Part shown: positions 37,976-51,248 of the stretch, piece after piece
Position numbering within the stretch: position 1 is the stretch's first letter
How the letters are laid out: every line of letters begins with the position of its first letter
Source of the DNA: Acanthaster planci
Taxonomy: Eukaryota > Echinodermata > Asteroidea > Valvatida > Acanthasteridae
Assembly: GCF_001949145.1 (NCBI RefSeq)
Contig: NW_019091371.1
Span: 360,421 to 424,420 of the forward strand
Length of the DNA: 64,000 nt
Reading direction: 5' to 3'
The notes under the pieces: generated by a model
The model's database searches: none
What the model saw: the letters and a program-made list of their open reading frames with translations, nothing else
Told to the model about the DNA's origin: nothing
Made by a program: the position numbers and the translations under genes

Positions 37976-40900
37976 GTAAGTGGATCCAGTTTAGTTTTCA
38001 GTAACCTTTTCATCTGGCTACCTGTAGTGGCCCTCACTGGCAGAAGAAGTATTGAAAAGAATTCTTGTTTTAAGAATGGATATGCCTAATCTTTGCATGC
38101 CCAAAGCAATAAAAATGACACTTAATTGAGGAACACTTGAGAGCTATTCTGTCAGCGCCAAAGCTCAGAAACTCATATCTTGTGAGAATGTTTTGTGCAC
38201 GTAGTTACAGATCATATAGGAATCGGCAGGTGCTTGTGATTTTGTCTTTTTTGTAGTTTACTTACAACTCTGAGGTCTGTAGGAACTGAAGGAGCATACT
38301 GTGTATGTAACTCTGTGTTGAAGAAAAAAATCCCCTTCTATAGAATAGTAAGAATGACATCATAGTAAGAGCACTAACATCTTTGAGAAAAGGCATGGAA
38401 AATGGTGGTTTACAAAGGTGTCTTTTTCAATACAACGAACTTTAAAAAAGAAATATCAGTAGTTTCTTATATGTTTCATACATTTAGAGGAGCGGAAAGT
38501 TGTGCAAATTTTGCATCTGGGAAAAAAGAAATCACATGGACCCTTTAAGCAGGTATAGATATAGCCTTGCATCATGGAGATCTGGGTGCATTGTAGGTGT
38601 CTCCTCAGAGCTTACACTTGCTGAGGAAGAAACAAAAAATGTAAAGTCTGTGTCAGTATGAGTCGTAGCATATTTTCATCACCATTTTGACATTTTGACC
38701 CCAAGTAGGCCATTCAAATCAAATGAATGATATGCTCTTCTGGGTGTATTGCTTCACCAGCTTTGGTCATGGTTCATCAGTGCTGAGAGTTCAGTCACTT
38801 CTCTAGCTGTTGAGAAATTCGCGGAATTTACTGCTGAGAATCGTGTCCGGCTACATTAATATAATAGGTTGTGGTCCTGATTAATTTCACACCTTTTCTG
38901 ACACATGAATGGTGCAGTTAATCCGGGCTTGATTATTTTGGGGAATTTGCATACTGTACTTTTCTCTGAAAATCGCACTTTGTTGCTTTCATAAAATATA
39001 TCAGGATTTAATATGAGGAGAGACGCCAGTTCCTTTCAAAGAACTGCTAGTACTTTCTTCTTGTTGTGAAATTGAAGTACAGCTTTACTTGCTATGTTGC
39101 CAGTGGGTCTTCACATGTAAATATAGCTCAGTTCTCCACTGGGCGAAAAGACTGACGCAAATACCAGTCCCACGGGCTGCCTGGCGGTCACATGTTCCCT
39201 TTTGTTTCTACCAAATTATATACATTCAAGTGAGAAGTGACCGAAGCACTATGTCTTAACCAGTTACACATGTACTAACCCTGAATTTGAGCCTTTTTTC
39301 ATGCAATTTACTGATTCAGTGGATTTGGATAGAAACCTGCGCTGGAAAAGAATTCTACAAATTAAAGTCAAGAATCAAACATTGCTGGAACTTCTCTTAT
39401 ATTACATGTGGTAAATTGTGAATGATTTTTTTAGTCTCCAAGAAATTTTAAATGTTCACAATGGAGAGAAAGTTCACTGATAGCAGTCAGCAGAACTATG
39501 TCAGTGATGTTCAAATAAGCCTGAATATACTGAAATCAAGAGTCTGGGGTAATTTGTGCATGAACAACAGTGTTCTAGATGACATCTGGTTATATAGTGT
39601 CTGCTGGCTTTCCTGGGCCAACACATTGTGCTTTCTGTGTGAATGTTGCGGAGATAGTTTGCCTTGATCATTCATTATATCAATCAGGATACTGGCATAC
39701 ATGTATGAACAACATGGAGAGTCCCGTTAAGGGAAAAAAGAAAATCTTGTCTGCATTTAATTGTTGAAGGTATCTGCCAAAGATACTATATTGTTTCTCA
39801 GTTGTTGAATAGCAGAGCTGCAATTTTCATGAGAATTTAGATGTGAAAGAATATTGTGTTTAGCAGACATGCTTACAACTGGGAAATATTAGGGTGGGAC
39901 ACCATTGCCTATTTTCAGCTTGAGCCCCCTTGACCTCTTGGTACATCTCCACATGCATCAACCCATTCTCATTCACTACAGCTTCTTTGCAGCCAGCTCA
40001 CGTCTGTGATCATTCCACCTGCCCCTCTCCGTGTCCAAGTCAAGTGGGGATTGTAAAAACACTGCCCCTGTCAGCTCCCTCTCTCCTCCAGCCCTCCAGC
40101 AGCCTTCTATTCCCTATCAACCTTTATCCCTTCGTATCTTGTCCGTCACGACATGAATTTGCTCATTTGCATTTCATTAAGCTGTTGAATGGCAGGTTCG
40201 TGCTTACATGAACATGTTATTGGCCATGTAGCTCGTTAATTAGCCCCTTGTTGACTGTTGGGACTGTGTAAAGTTCAAGTTTGTCATACATGCTAGTTCA
40301 ATATTTCTTTGCATTTTGACTCATTACAGAGTAATTGTTATTTAAAGAAATGCAGTGAAAAGGGTGATTGCTATTCTATTTATCATTGGATTGTTGAAAT
40401 CTCCACTAGATAGCTTTTCCTCCAGAATATTGTTCTTGTCACTATTCATCAGGGGTGAGATTTGAAGGGATATTTCCTGATTTCAGGATTATTTCATCAA
40501 GATTTTACCAATTTCAGGATTTTTAAAATGATTCTGCATTTGACATCTGGAAAAACCTGAGTTTACCATTAAGGGGTTTTCATGAATAAAAGTTAACATA
40601 AAAAAAGGACTGGATATTTCCAGGGATACCTTAAGGCAGACACAAATATATAGATCCTATGCTGCTGCAGGACCTCAGTTTCTGATGCTTCTTTTATGGA
40701 TATTTCATTTTCCTCCAATCTCACTCCTGATTCAAGCAGCCATTCTATTCAAGTCTGAAAAAAAATTGATTCTTAAACATTTTACTTGTTGTTAAGTGTA
40801 AGTCTATCACTCTAAACTTGTTGGTAGAGCTCTATCAAGGGACTTTATATAGTCAATTACAATTGAAGATATAAAACCAAATTCCTGTCTTAACCTAGGG

Positions 40901-41864
40901 ATGTGCATATTTCCATGTTAGCAGTCAGTTAGTGATACAGATTGCCTGTCCAGGACACTGTGTGTGATGTACCTAGTCATTGAGCCCTCAAATTGAATAA
41001 ATGTTCATGTGGCACTTTGTCTTTGGACTTGATACACCGTCGTCATGCACAGCCATCAGGCAGTCTGCCTGGATGCTAGTCACTGAGTGCAAAGTGGAGG
41101 GAGTGCAGTGTGGTATTTTGCATGGAACGCATGTCATTGGTGGGCAAACAGAGCCACAAAACCTGGGGAAATCAAGCAGGGTAGCAGAGATGTGCAGATT
41201 CGAGCTGTTCGTAATGTAATTTGACAAGGCCAGCTCTGGGCCATTCTTGCCCAAAATAACAAGTCTTGTCTCAAAGTACTAGACCCACTTTACTAAGCAT
41301 CAGGCAACAAGTCATGAGGAAGCATAGGGAAGCTGTGCTGGCAGACTCAGGTATGAATTGTTACATTGGTTTTCTGTTTTCCCTCCTACTTGAATGTTAC
41401 AGTTGCTACTTTCTGATTGTATCAGATTAATCAGAAACTGTGAACCATCATAATACAAAAATCAGATGTTTTTTAGCTGTAATCAGGTGAAGCAGGGTAT
41501 GTGTACATGTATTTGTCTTTAAAAGAAAAAGTATTACAGTGGTTGACTGAATAACAGAGGCACAGTTTCTTTCATTAAACTGAAAATTGTTTGCTATGAG
41601 CAACTGTTACTCACAATGTGATTTTTTTTGGGGGGGGGATACTTTTGCTTTTTGTTCTTAGCAAAAGTCCTATTATTTGATGTAGCTAGATTAACAATGA
41701 ATCAACATGTAAGCAGTTAACTCTTTGTCCGTGAGTGATAGTTGCATAGCTTGCCAAATGTCTTACCAGACATATGTTGCTTAGTTCAGAATGTTGGTGC
41801 ATATTTGTTGGAAGGCTTTTCAAAAATAAGAACAGTCCTGGCAGGGCCAGATTGCAGTTTCATA

Positions 41865-42118
41865 TAGGCTCTAAGTACCAAGATTTCATAGGTCCAGATG
41901 TACCGGTGTTCTGTTGGCCCCTAGGTACCAGTATTTCAGCCTATAAGTACTACTGTTTCATAGGCATGGAGGCAGAAGTGTTGCATAGGCCTCAGGTACC
42001 ACAGTTCCATAGGCCCCTTTGTACCAGTGTTTCATAAGCCCTAAGTACTACTGTATAGGCCTCGAGGCTCAAGTGTTTTATTGGCCCTAGGTACCAGTGT
42101 TCCATGGGCTGTACGCCA
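41865..42118. repeat. Minisatellite, unit about 24 bp, roughly 10 degenerate copies
   Basis: The unit approximates GTACCAGTGTTTCATAGGCC, then CTAG. Copies start at successive GTACC/GTACT sites, with several units shortened or doubled. The open frame across the array reflects the repeat and has no other coding character. Confidence 0.85.
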
Positions 42119-43498
42119 TGTTAAACATTATATTTACATTTGTGTAGACCTTTGCATCGTAAATTGATGAGTTGTATAAGCTATGCACTTGCTGGTTTGA
42201 AGCTTTCCCTAAATAAAAAAAATTTCAATAGAGATGCTGCGAGTTTTTCAAGAACTGTGTGCTTTATGGCACACTGCCTGTGGTATGTGTATTTTCATTG
42301 GTTGTCCAGTTCCTCATTGGGCCTTAAGCATAGTACCTATTGGATAATCTGGCACCGGCTCCTGGAGTTATAGCTTTCATTAAGTTTACATAACATGCAG
42401 ATATTTTACTCATTTCTCTTTTTGTAAAAAGTGCTAAAAGTACAATATGTAATGTTTGTTTTTAAAATTGCTTCAGTGGAATTTAAAGTGATTTAAAGTA
42501 ACAAGTCATGCTTCTTGCTCTGTCAAAAATGTTTATAAAGTTTCCAGACTTTTCATGGTCAAACTGTTTTATGCTGAGTGTGAATTTGAGAAGCACAAAG
42601 TTGCATAATCATGCTTTAAATTTCCAGAATTGTTAACAGGTAGGAAATTTTGTTGAGTAATACATGTGGTTACAATGTTACACATTGTTCCCTGTATGTG
42701 TCCTTTGAATAAGCATAAAGAAAATGCTTATTGTTTAATTAGAAGTTTTCTGTTTCTGCTCACACCGCATTTGATATTTTGAAATTACTTTTTCTTTAAT
42801 GATATTAGTGAAAATGGACAGGATTACACATAAATGTCTTGTTTACATAAAACAGTCCCATGGGGCTAAGATAGCAAGGGAGAGAAGGGAGAGGTTATCA
42901 TGCCTCAAATTTTCGAATTGCAACTCCTTCCAGGGCATCTGTTTCTGTTTGGCATCTGTTTCATGTAATGGCAAATTGTCCTGTTTTTTCTTACAGCAGT
43001 CCCCATAGAGTATCACATCATTTTGAACCAGTATACATGTACATGTACATGTAAGTGCAGTGGACATGAGTGGAGTATGTGTATTGGTTCATGTGCTGGT
43101 TCTCGCACTCATACCTTATACATAATTGTGCGCATGATGTATTCACTTTGTTACTCTATTTTGACATGATACATTACTGCCCCTACAACTTTGTAAACTT
43201 CGGATATTTTGTCTCACGGTACAAATTACCGGTATCTATGCATCTTTTTATTTCACACACAAAAAAAAAAAAATTGAAATTATGTATTCAGTCAAGAGAG
43301 TATATTGTAGCAATGCAAAAACATGTACATGATACTGAAGAAATGTGTAAAATGCTACGTAGGAAATAAAATGCAGGTTGTAAATAATAATGATGTTAAA
43401 GATCATATAATAACATTTGAAATATCGAAACTAAAGACAACAAATCTACAAGAAATGCAGGCAATTTTCTATTTCTATCTTTTGTGGTATAATTTTAA

Positions 43499-43963
43499 AG
43501 AGCACCTCTAAGGAAAACATGTTTTCTCTGATTTTATCTGTTCAAATAAATATGGAAGCATCCAAATCGAATGCAGAGTTATTTGTCGTCAGAGCTCAAC
43601 TGTAACAAGCTTGAAAGGGCTTTTTTCTGTTCATGCTAAGATGCGAATTCTGAATGTAGATTGCCTCATTTCTGAGAAAACATGGAAAACGAGGGGAACC
43701 CTTGCCCTGTGTTTATAGTGGATAAACCCTTGTGCATGCCAAGCAATGCATGTAGCCTTTGTTTTTAGCCATTGTTTGGGATGCACAAGGGCTTATCCAC
43801 TACGAACACAGGGCAAGGGTTCCCCTCAGAATGATGCAATCTGCAATCAGCATGTTCGCATCTTGGCATGAATAGACAAATGACACTGTGTTTGATGTGG
43901 ATGCTGTCATATTTATTTGAACAGAAAAAATTAGAGAAAACATGTTTTCCTTTGAGTTGCTCT
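43499..43963. mobile_element. Long-hairpin MITE, 465 bp, flanked by TTAA
   Basis: The two halves are near-complete inverted copies. The left end reads AGAGCACCTCTAAGGAAAAC, and the reverse complement of the right end reads AGAGCAACTCAAAGGAAAAC. Both continue through ATGTTTTCTCT and TTCAAATAAATATG. The inner parts also pair: GGGGAACCCTTGCCCTGTGT on the left and ACACAGGGCAAGGGTTCCCC on the right. The loop is near 43750. TTAA sits immediately outside both ends (43495-43498 and 43964-43967), as expected of a TTAA-targeting DNA transposon. There is no transposase. A small segment of the left arm (around 43590-43620) has no counterpart. Confidence 0.85.
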
Positions 43964-44721
43964 TTAACAAGCAAAGTTATTGGCTAGACTGTCATTTTTT
44001 CTCATGCACATGCCTTTCAGTTGTTCCTCATAAGGTTTTTGTTTTAAATCCAGTTTGTAATCTCGATTTCCACAGAAGCATATTTTTATTTTGACAAAGC
44101 ATGCAGCTCTTTGAGGCATTTCTACCTCCCAAAATGGTAATTTGCTAGCCTATCCCAAACGACATCCTGCAGCATTGTCGTCAGTGACGTTATAAGGGTG
44201 TGTGCAGGAAAAATACTCCTGGAAATACCGGAAGCATTTCGGGCATTAATATCCGGTTTGGAGGTCTGTAGCTAATGAACCATTGAAGCTGAGGCAAGTC
44301 ATGAAGAGATGGTAGGGTTGGACAATTTGTTGGATGCTGTGAGTTCATCGCAAAGAGTACTAATGTTATGAATGGGGAGCTGTCAGCAGAGAGATAGTTG
44401 ATTATTACTGGCAGGAGATTTATTCATCTTAGCCAACTCTAATTATTGGCTCAGGGCCTGACTGCTCAGTGAAAAGTACAGCTGACAAGGTGTGAGTTAT
44501 GGAATTAAGCCGGTATGCCCTACTTTGATTGCTGTGGGCAGCTTGCATATGAAGCACATTCACAAAGAGTAGGAATCATTGAGCCCCAAAAGCTGAAAGG
44601 CCTGCCTCAAAATCCTATAGCTGAATTCAGAACATAAAGGAGCTTAAAAAATTGTCTGTTATTCAATTAACAGACTTGGGATTACTTTTGATAAGGAAGT
44701 GAGTCATTAGATCAAAATATG

Positions 44722-45222
44722 TTGGACAAAATAGTTAAACAAGCTAGCATGGTTATTGGCTATCAGCAGGAACTGTTAGTGGATTTGAGTCAGACATGCG
44801 CAAAATCACTCTGATCATGGCAGACAGATGTCATCCGAACATTACATAATAGGTTTATTCATAATCTGAGAAGCAACCGGCTGGTACAACAGAAAATGAG
44901 AACTGTGCATTATCGCAGCTCATTTGTTCCATCAGCTATTAAGTGGTACAATGAGCAGTTGTAACAATGAGCAGCTGTTTGTTTCTCTGTTTGTTTTATG
45001 AGGATCACAATACATGTGTTTTCCCTGCTTTGTTTTAGAACTATTAATGTGGCATGATGATCTGTTGTATAGTTTAGTAAGCTTTTTATTATGTAGCTAT
45101 CAACTTTATTGACTCGTAAATTTTTAATTTTTTTAATATCCATGTAATGTGTGAAAAAAGACCAAAGGAATTTCCTTTTAACTTTTAAAATGTTATATCG
45201 AATTGAATTGAATTGAATTGAG
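44722..45222 (+). mobile_element. LINE 3' end (CR1/L2-like), truncated, with (GAATT)n tail
   Basis: The frame from about 44722 to the stop at 44962-44964 ends in RSSFVPSAIKWYNEQL. It resembles the carboxyl end of CR1/L2/Rex-type reverse transcriptase proteins, where a '(F)RxSFVPSAIxLxN' block closes the protein. One in-frame stop (TGA near 44808) breaks it. An untranslated tail of about 230 bp follows and ends at 45196-45222 in ATCGAATTGAATTGAATTGA, then ATTGAG, a short-repeat tail typical of such LINEs. The 5' part, including the reverse transcriptase core, is absent, as in most 5'-truncated insertions. Confidence 0.65.
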
Positions 45223-45620
45223 TAAGTTGAGTCAAGTCACAAATGGTGCATGGTCGAGTCAGGCTTAATTCATGCTTGAGTCAATTTGAGTCTCTGATAT
45301 TTGAACACCACCTAATAAATAAACAGAGAAGACAGTTTATTAACTGCGTGGTAATCAGTACACAACTTCTGCTGGATTCTTCCTCCAAAGATTCATGAAA
45401 ATTTCAATAAAACAAATGCAATCGTGCCTTCGGGTATAAAAGTGGTCTCCCACTTGCATGTATATACATCCTAATTGCATCATGGAAACAAAGTTTATTA
45501 GAAGTTGAAAGCAGGACATATTAGCCACAGTTCAGTTGAGGTCTGATTGGCCTGACTTCAGTGTGTGGAAACAAGCCGAATGAATTGGTAATTGTGTTAG
45601 AGTCTAGTTCCAGAGTAGTC

Positions 45621-45867
45621 CAGGGGCCAATTTCATAGTGCTGCTTAAGCGAAAAATTTGTTTGAGCATGGAAAAACCTTGCTTGACAAGTCAGGTTACC
45701 AGCCAAAAGTTCTTGTGATGTATATTGTTTTGGAATGGTATTTACCTGTCTTTTGGTTAGCATGACAGTCAAGGAAGTGTTGAAGCTGGTAATCTTTGTT
45801 TATTAAGCAATTTTTTTTCGCGCTTAAGCAAAATCTGTGCTTAAGCAGCTCTAAAATTGGCCCCAGG
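45621..45867. mobile_element. MITE with GGGGCCAATTT terminal inverted repeats
   Basis: The left end reads CAGGGGCCAATTTCATAG, and the reverse complement of the right end reads CCTGGGGCCAATTTTAGAGC. Both continue into GCTGCTTAAGC. Inner GCTTAAGC motifs occur on both sides (GTGCTTAAGCAGCTC and GCGCTTAAGCAAAATC). It is about 247 bp long with no coding capacity. A short relic of the same or a related family appears at 60703-60782. Confidence 0.75.
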
Positions 45868-47015
45868 CTATGCAGTACATTGTAAAATCTCAAGGTGTGA
45901 AGGAGTCTGTATTGTACCAGCCCGTGATACCAAACATAAGTATCTTTGTATTGTCATTTAAAGTACATGCATATGAACATCAGTAACTTCATATTACGGT
46001 TCATCATAATTTTGTAAATAGTTTTGGAACTCAAGTTTACAAGTGGAGTCTTATGATGAAATTCTTGAGTGACTCAGAGTTATTTGCTCATGGTGACTTA
46101 CATCTTTTACTGGATGAGAATCAAGTCAAGTTCAGTAATTACTTGCCAAAAAGAATAGCTTTACAATTTGACCACATGCAGTGTCATCGCTTATGCACAT
46201 TTGTGAGACCATGATGCATTTATGAATTCAGTGGGCAGAAGTTGAATAGTATAGGCCTAGTGTGAGGGTTGAACCCATCAGGTAAGCATTACTAATGCAC
46301 ATCTGCATAAAACTTGAATTTCTCTTGACAGTGGCAAATCATGGCAAGGAAGTATATGTAAATTACAGGTCTTATCTGTTGAAGGACACGTTTGGTATAA
46401 GTGAATAATTATTTTCATTCAGACCTCTGAAGATTTTTGTTTTGATTAAAGCGGCTTGTTTCAAACCAAGAGGATTTTTTTTCTAAAATTCAAATATTGG
46501 TAATTATCAAAAATTGAAAATTGAGTACATTCATCATCCTTACAGACTACAGTGTACATTAAAGCAACAACGTGCAGCATTGTAGCTTTTTTCAGCAACT
46601 GTGATGTGTAGATGTTTAAATTTAGCAGCATGAATGATCTGGCATTTCACTGGTAAATCTCCGTGAAATATTACAGGCCTTAAAATGAACACATAAAACT
46701 ATCATGTACACAATTTTGGAGTGCACATACACATACGAACCAATATTTATAAATATATGATAATAAGCAAGGACAGCATGTATGTAACATATAGGGACAA
46801 TTTGGGTGTGAACTTTCCATCCCGAGTGGGACCAACAGAGGCTGCAGGTTTCCTAGCAACAGTTGCCCCTCATAGGAACTGCGCCCTGTGATTCATGGAC
46901 ATCCTTTGTAATGTACATCATTTTGTAATGTACATTTACATTACACCAGAGGGTGTGTGTGGAGAGTGGTCCTGATTTCCTGTTCAAGTGCCTCTGTTTA
47001 TGGAAAATAATGCAT

Positions 47016-47506
47016 NNNNNNNNNNNNNNNNNNNNNNNNNNNNNNNNNNNNNNNNNNNNNNNNNNNNNNNNNNNNNNNNNNNNNNNNNNNNNNNNNNNNN
47101 NNNNNNNNNNNNNNNNNNNNNNNNNNNNNNNNNNNNNNNNNNNNNNNNNNNNNNNNNNNNNNNNNNNNNNNNNNNNNNNNNNNNNNNNNNNNNNNNNNNN
47201 NNNNNNNNNNNNNNNNNNNNNNNNNNNNNNNNNNNNNNNNNNNNNNNNNNNNNNNNNNNNNNNNNNNNNNNNNNNNNNNNNNNNNNNNNNNNNNNNNNNN
47301 NNNNNNNNNNNNNNNNNNNNNNNNNNNNNNNNNNNNNNNNNNNNNNNNNNNNNNNNNNNNNNNNNNNNNNNNNNNNNNNNNNNNNNNNNNNNNNNNNNNN
47401 NNNNNNNNNNNNNNNNNNNNNNNNNNNNNNNNNNNNNNNNNNNNNNNNNNNNNNNNNNNNNNNNNNNNNNNNNNNNNNNNNNNNNNNNNNNNNNNNNNNN
47501 NNNNNN
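47016..47506. other. Assembly gap (491 N)
   Basis: This is a run of undetermined bases. Long open frames drawn across it are artefacts of the Ns. Confidence 1.
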
Positions 47507-47639
47507 TTATGCAGTGGAAAACAGGCTTTTATTACACCCGTGTCCAAAATGGACTTCCAGAGCTACAGCTATATATGTCTATTATAGGGTATCTCCACAT
47601 ATTTCCAATGTAAAGAATGTAGACCTAGCTCCTGATATT

Positions 47640-47740
47640 CAGATGCAGCTGTGTAATACTCCCCACCAGCATGGCTCTTTTCAGCCAATGGGGGGGGTTT
47701 CTTCTACTCAAGATGGATACCTCAACCACCAGTCTGTTGC
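47640..47740. repeat. Dispersed repeat, copy B
   Basis: It shares the ordered blocks CCCC-ACC, GCTCTTTTCAGCCAATG, GGGGG, TTCTTCT and AAGATGGAT with 9515-9630 on the same strand, with moderate divergence. It lies 130 bp after the assembly gap, so the repeat family may have contributed to the gap. Confidence 0.6.
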
Positions 47741-50700
47741 TTTTTTAACACTGGGCATGTGCATTAATGCAGTGACACTCAAACAGCCCTAGTTTAGCTG
47801 TACTGTAAAATCTCATTGTCACTTTTTACCATTGGCTGCAACTCTTGTGGCATTCATGGTTAACTACATTTTGCACAATTACTTCCATGTGAATGGTTCC
47901 TAACATAACAATAAATGAAATCCACTTTTGATGACTAACAGTGAGACCATGCCCCAGGGTCTATTTCTAAATGGTCAACGAGATTGTTGGAACCATCCAT
48001 TGTTTGGATGATGTTGGTTGAACTGTAGTTAACTTTTGTACACATATCTTGCTGGTTGTTTGTCTAGTTTGGCTGAAACACAGTCACAAGGAGTTCACTT
48101 ATACAGGCATGTGCATGCAAATGTACATGCAATTTGCATCAGCGTGAACTATGTACACATGGATCAAGATATTGCAAGTGTACTGTGTATGTAACTGTTA
48201 ATAGAGTTAGAAAATCGAACTGTTTCTTTTCTTGAATTTTTGGACAGAGGTGTGCTATACTTGGCCTTGGGAAATCTGTCGTGGTCCCTTGGGTATATTA
48301 ACATGCATTAGTGACTGCATTGCCTAAACACATTCTCTATAAGCTAATGGGATATTCAAGTCCCCGAAAAACATTGATTTGCTCTTTTTCTGAGGTTTGG
48401 CAAAATTGAATGGTCATCAAATAAAGTTTTAATAATTAGAACACTGTATAATCATCTTAGGAAAATTCACAGCATGTACAACACCCCTGATTGTTCTAGC
48501 TTGGTTAAGAAAAACATACATTGGCAAAAACATTTATCTATGATTTGTGTGCTCAAACATAAAGGGTTTAAATGCTCGAACTACTACATGTACTGGATTA
48601 TGTCTTGACAAGCTGACAACCTTATCTTGTGTTATTAGACGGTACATAAAAAAAAAATCTTCAAACACTAAATCTCTAATTTTTCTGTAAGGTATGTATA
48701 ATTTTCTTTCAAGTTTTTAAAACCCTGGGTTTATCAGGTACGTAAGGCTGGGATATTTAAAAATGCTTTTCGACTGTGGTGTACAGTGCCTTCAATATTT
48801 TCTGCATGTCATCTTCACATTTGAAATATTTTGCCACGAGTACTTGCCATACTATGAAAGAAGCTGAAAAGATGCTAGAGAAAAAAATCAATATTCGCAT
48901 GACTAATTGAATTAGATGCTTCTGCAGTGACAGCTGCAGTTTGCTGGTTACCTACCTGGCCCAGATCAGTAGAGGGTCTGTGCCCAGACTCAGCCATGAG
49001 GAGTTGAACAGATGAATAGATGACAGCAGGAGGGGAATTGCTCAAGAGGGAGTGATTGAATTTGTCAAGAATTATTGCCATCTATTATGATCAGCAAGTT
49101 TCTCCTAACAGAGTGAGAGTGAATTATGACCCATCAGGACACAGTATTCCCGACACTGCTGCAAAGCATGAACAGCACCCATGTAACATTACCCACCCAG
49201 GAAAAGCCAGGCAGAGAAAGTTAAGCAAAGCTTGCAAATAGGGCTAGCCAAGTGTGGCCTTGTAAATGGTGGCCTGGTAAATGGCGGTTGATGCTTCCTG
49301 TGCTCCCAGGTCAGGGGGAGTTGAGTACCTTGAGAGTGATAGATCACCTACGTCCACTTGAAATGATTGACATTGAAGGTGGTTGTGTATTGCTGATTCA
49401 ATACACTTCCAAACTCAATATATGCAACATTTTATTATTGAAAGAAAATTCCAGTTGTTATAGTGTGCACATTTCAAATTTCAAGTCTTGGTCAAGAAAC
49501 CCATGTCTTGCTTGCACTTTTCAAGTTTGCCTTGTACTGGTTTTTAACGATTGTGAAGATGTTTGGGGTAAATAGCCAGAGTTAAGTATTTAGAAGTTTA
49601 TTCTAAGAGCAAAGGCAAAACATTTTATGTTTACTACAATTTACAAAATTCACTTCTAATTTCATTTCCAAGGAACTTTGTTTTTCATACTTCTGAAGTA
49701 AATTTACATGTAGATAAAGCATTATCAAAATAAGTATAAAATGTGACTAGCTCACAGTGGCTAACTTTCGAAACCTAAGGTAGTGCAAACATCTCACATT
49801 TAAAAAATGAGAAATTGGCAATATTTGTTCTTGTCAACTTAATACATCCAAAGATTTATGTAACAATCTCTTTTCTCTTGACAGTGTACAAGTTTCCAGC
49901 CGGCAATTTGTTTTCATATTCTGCTAAAAGCAATTCTCCATGCCATGTTGCTCATATTTATAACCACTTAGCCAATGTTGGTACTTTGCTTTTTAAAGAG
50001 TGAAAGCTGATACCCTAGTAAAAAATTTTGTTATTTTATTTTTGTATTTCAAATCTTTAAACATTTCAAATATAAAAGGTTGAGCATGGGCTGTTAAGAG
50101 TGGTACAAAAGTTTAAAAATTGTCATCAAAGGGATTTGTACGTGAGAAATTAATAGGGCATTAAGGAGTTGGACAAGAGGAACCCATAAAAGAGAACAGA
50201 AGACAGAGGAAAGCTGCGTGAGACGAATTGTCAGTTTGTGTGGAACAGACAAAATAACAAAATCCAAGTCAAACCATAATAAGTAGTGAATGTCATAAGA
50301 AAGAGTAATACTGGAAGAGGTAACTGCACATGGCAAAAGTCCAGATAAGACAAAACAAGAGCAGTAAATAGAAATGAGAAGAGGAAACCAAACACACAAA
50401 TCAGAAATCTGTGATAAATCGGTGATAAATGAGACGCGCAATTGTTCTCAGTATCTTGGGATAGCCAACTATATGGAATGATGCAGGCTGTATCTGCCCT
50501 TGCTTTTAATTCTTGAACCATCAATGCAAAAAATCTGAGTTCCTTCACAGCAAGATCCTCAAAGGCAGAATGCATTATTGATTTGGGTAATGCCTTTTAT
50601 TCCAGAAATCTGTCAATGCGTGGTACCTTGTTGAACTTACTAATCACTGAACCAATTAACTTACCCAATTTTTTTGGGGGGTGGTGTATTTATCAAAGAA

Positions 50701-51248
50701 ATTGTTTACTCACAGAATATTACAGGCATTTACATGTATTTCGAGTTCAGATAAGCTTGGCATAATGCTTAGGATCTTCAGTTGTCTATACTAGTAGCTT
50801 CTATCCTGTGTTAATGTGGGAGCTTATTCCTTTAAGTAACCTGCGTCTCAAAAATAACCATTAACACAATTTAAGTTGTAGAAAAGCATTTCATCTTTTT
50901 TTTTCCCAATTTAAAATACATGTATCTCAATTATATAAATTACAGCAAATACAGACTAACCCCCAAAAGTAGTATTTTCTTTTTCCCAAATGTCACAAAA
51001 ATTTGTTTTTGGTGTCAAATTAACGCTTAGAATGTTATCTTTTCAAAACTGATGATGCATGATTGATGAATGCATTGCATTGTGAAGATAATCTTGAGTA
51101 CGCAAGACAAGTGCTGTCCAACAGGATTTACCACAGCAGTAAAAATACTCTATTTAATACCCTTTAACACCTGGGACCATTGGAAAGGCCTTCAGAATGA
51201 GGATACTGAGCTGAACAGGGTTTTGTTGTATTAGTTAAATATTTCCTT

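Noticed and set aside
46953-47792. Long open frames of up to 279 codons on both strands
   Set aside because: They run through 491 undetermined bases. The real sequence on either side has no coding character.
49884-50003. Good splice acceptor (CTCTTTTCTCTTGACAG) followed by about 38 open codons in a phase that would fit the CUB gene
   Set aside because: No adequate donor before the stop, and the translation does not resemble an extracellular domain. It could be a terminal exon, but the evidence is too thin.
50094-50575. Two overlapping minus-strand frames of about 115 codons rich in Leu, Ser and Phe
   Set aside because: The hydrophobic character comes from A-rich plus-strand composition. I could not match them to a reverse transcriptase or membrane family, and the two frames conflict.
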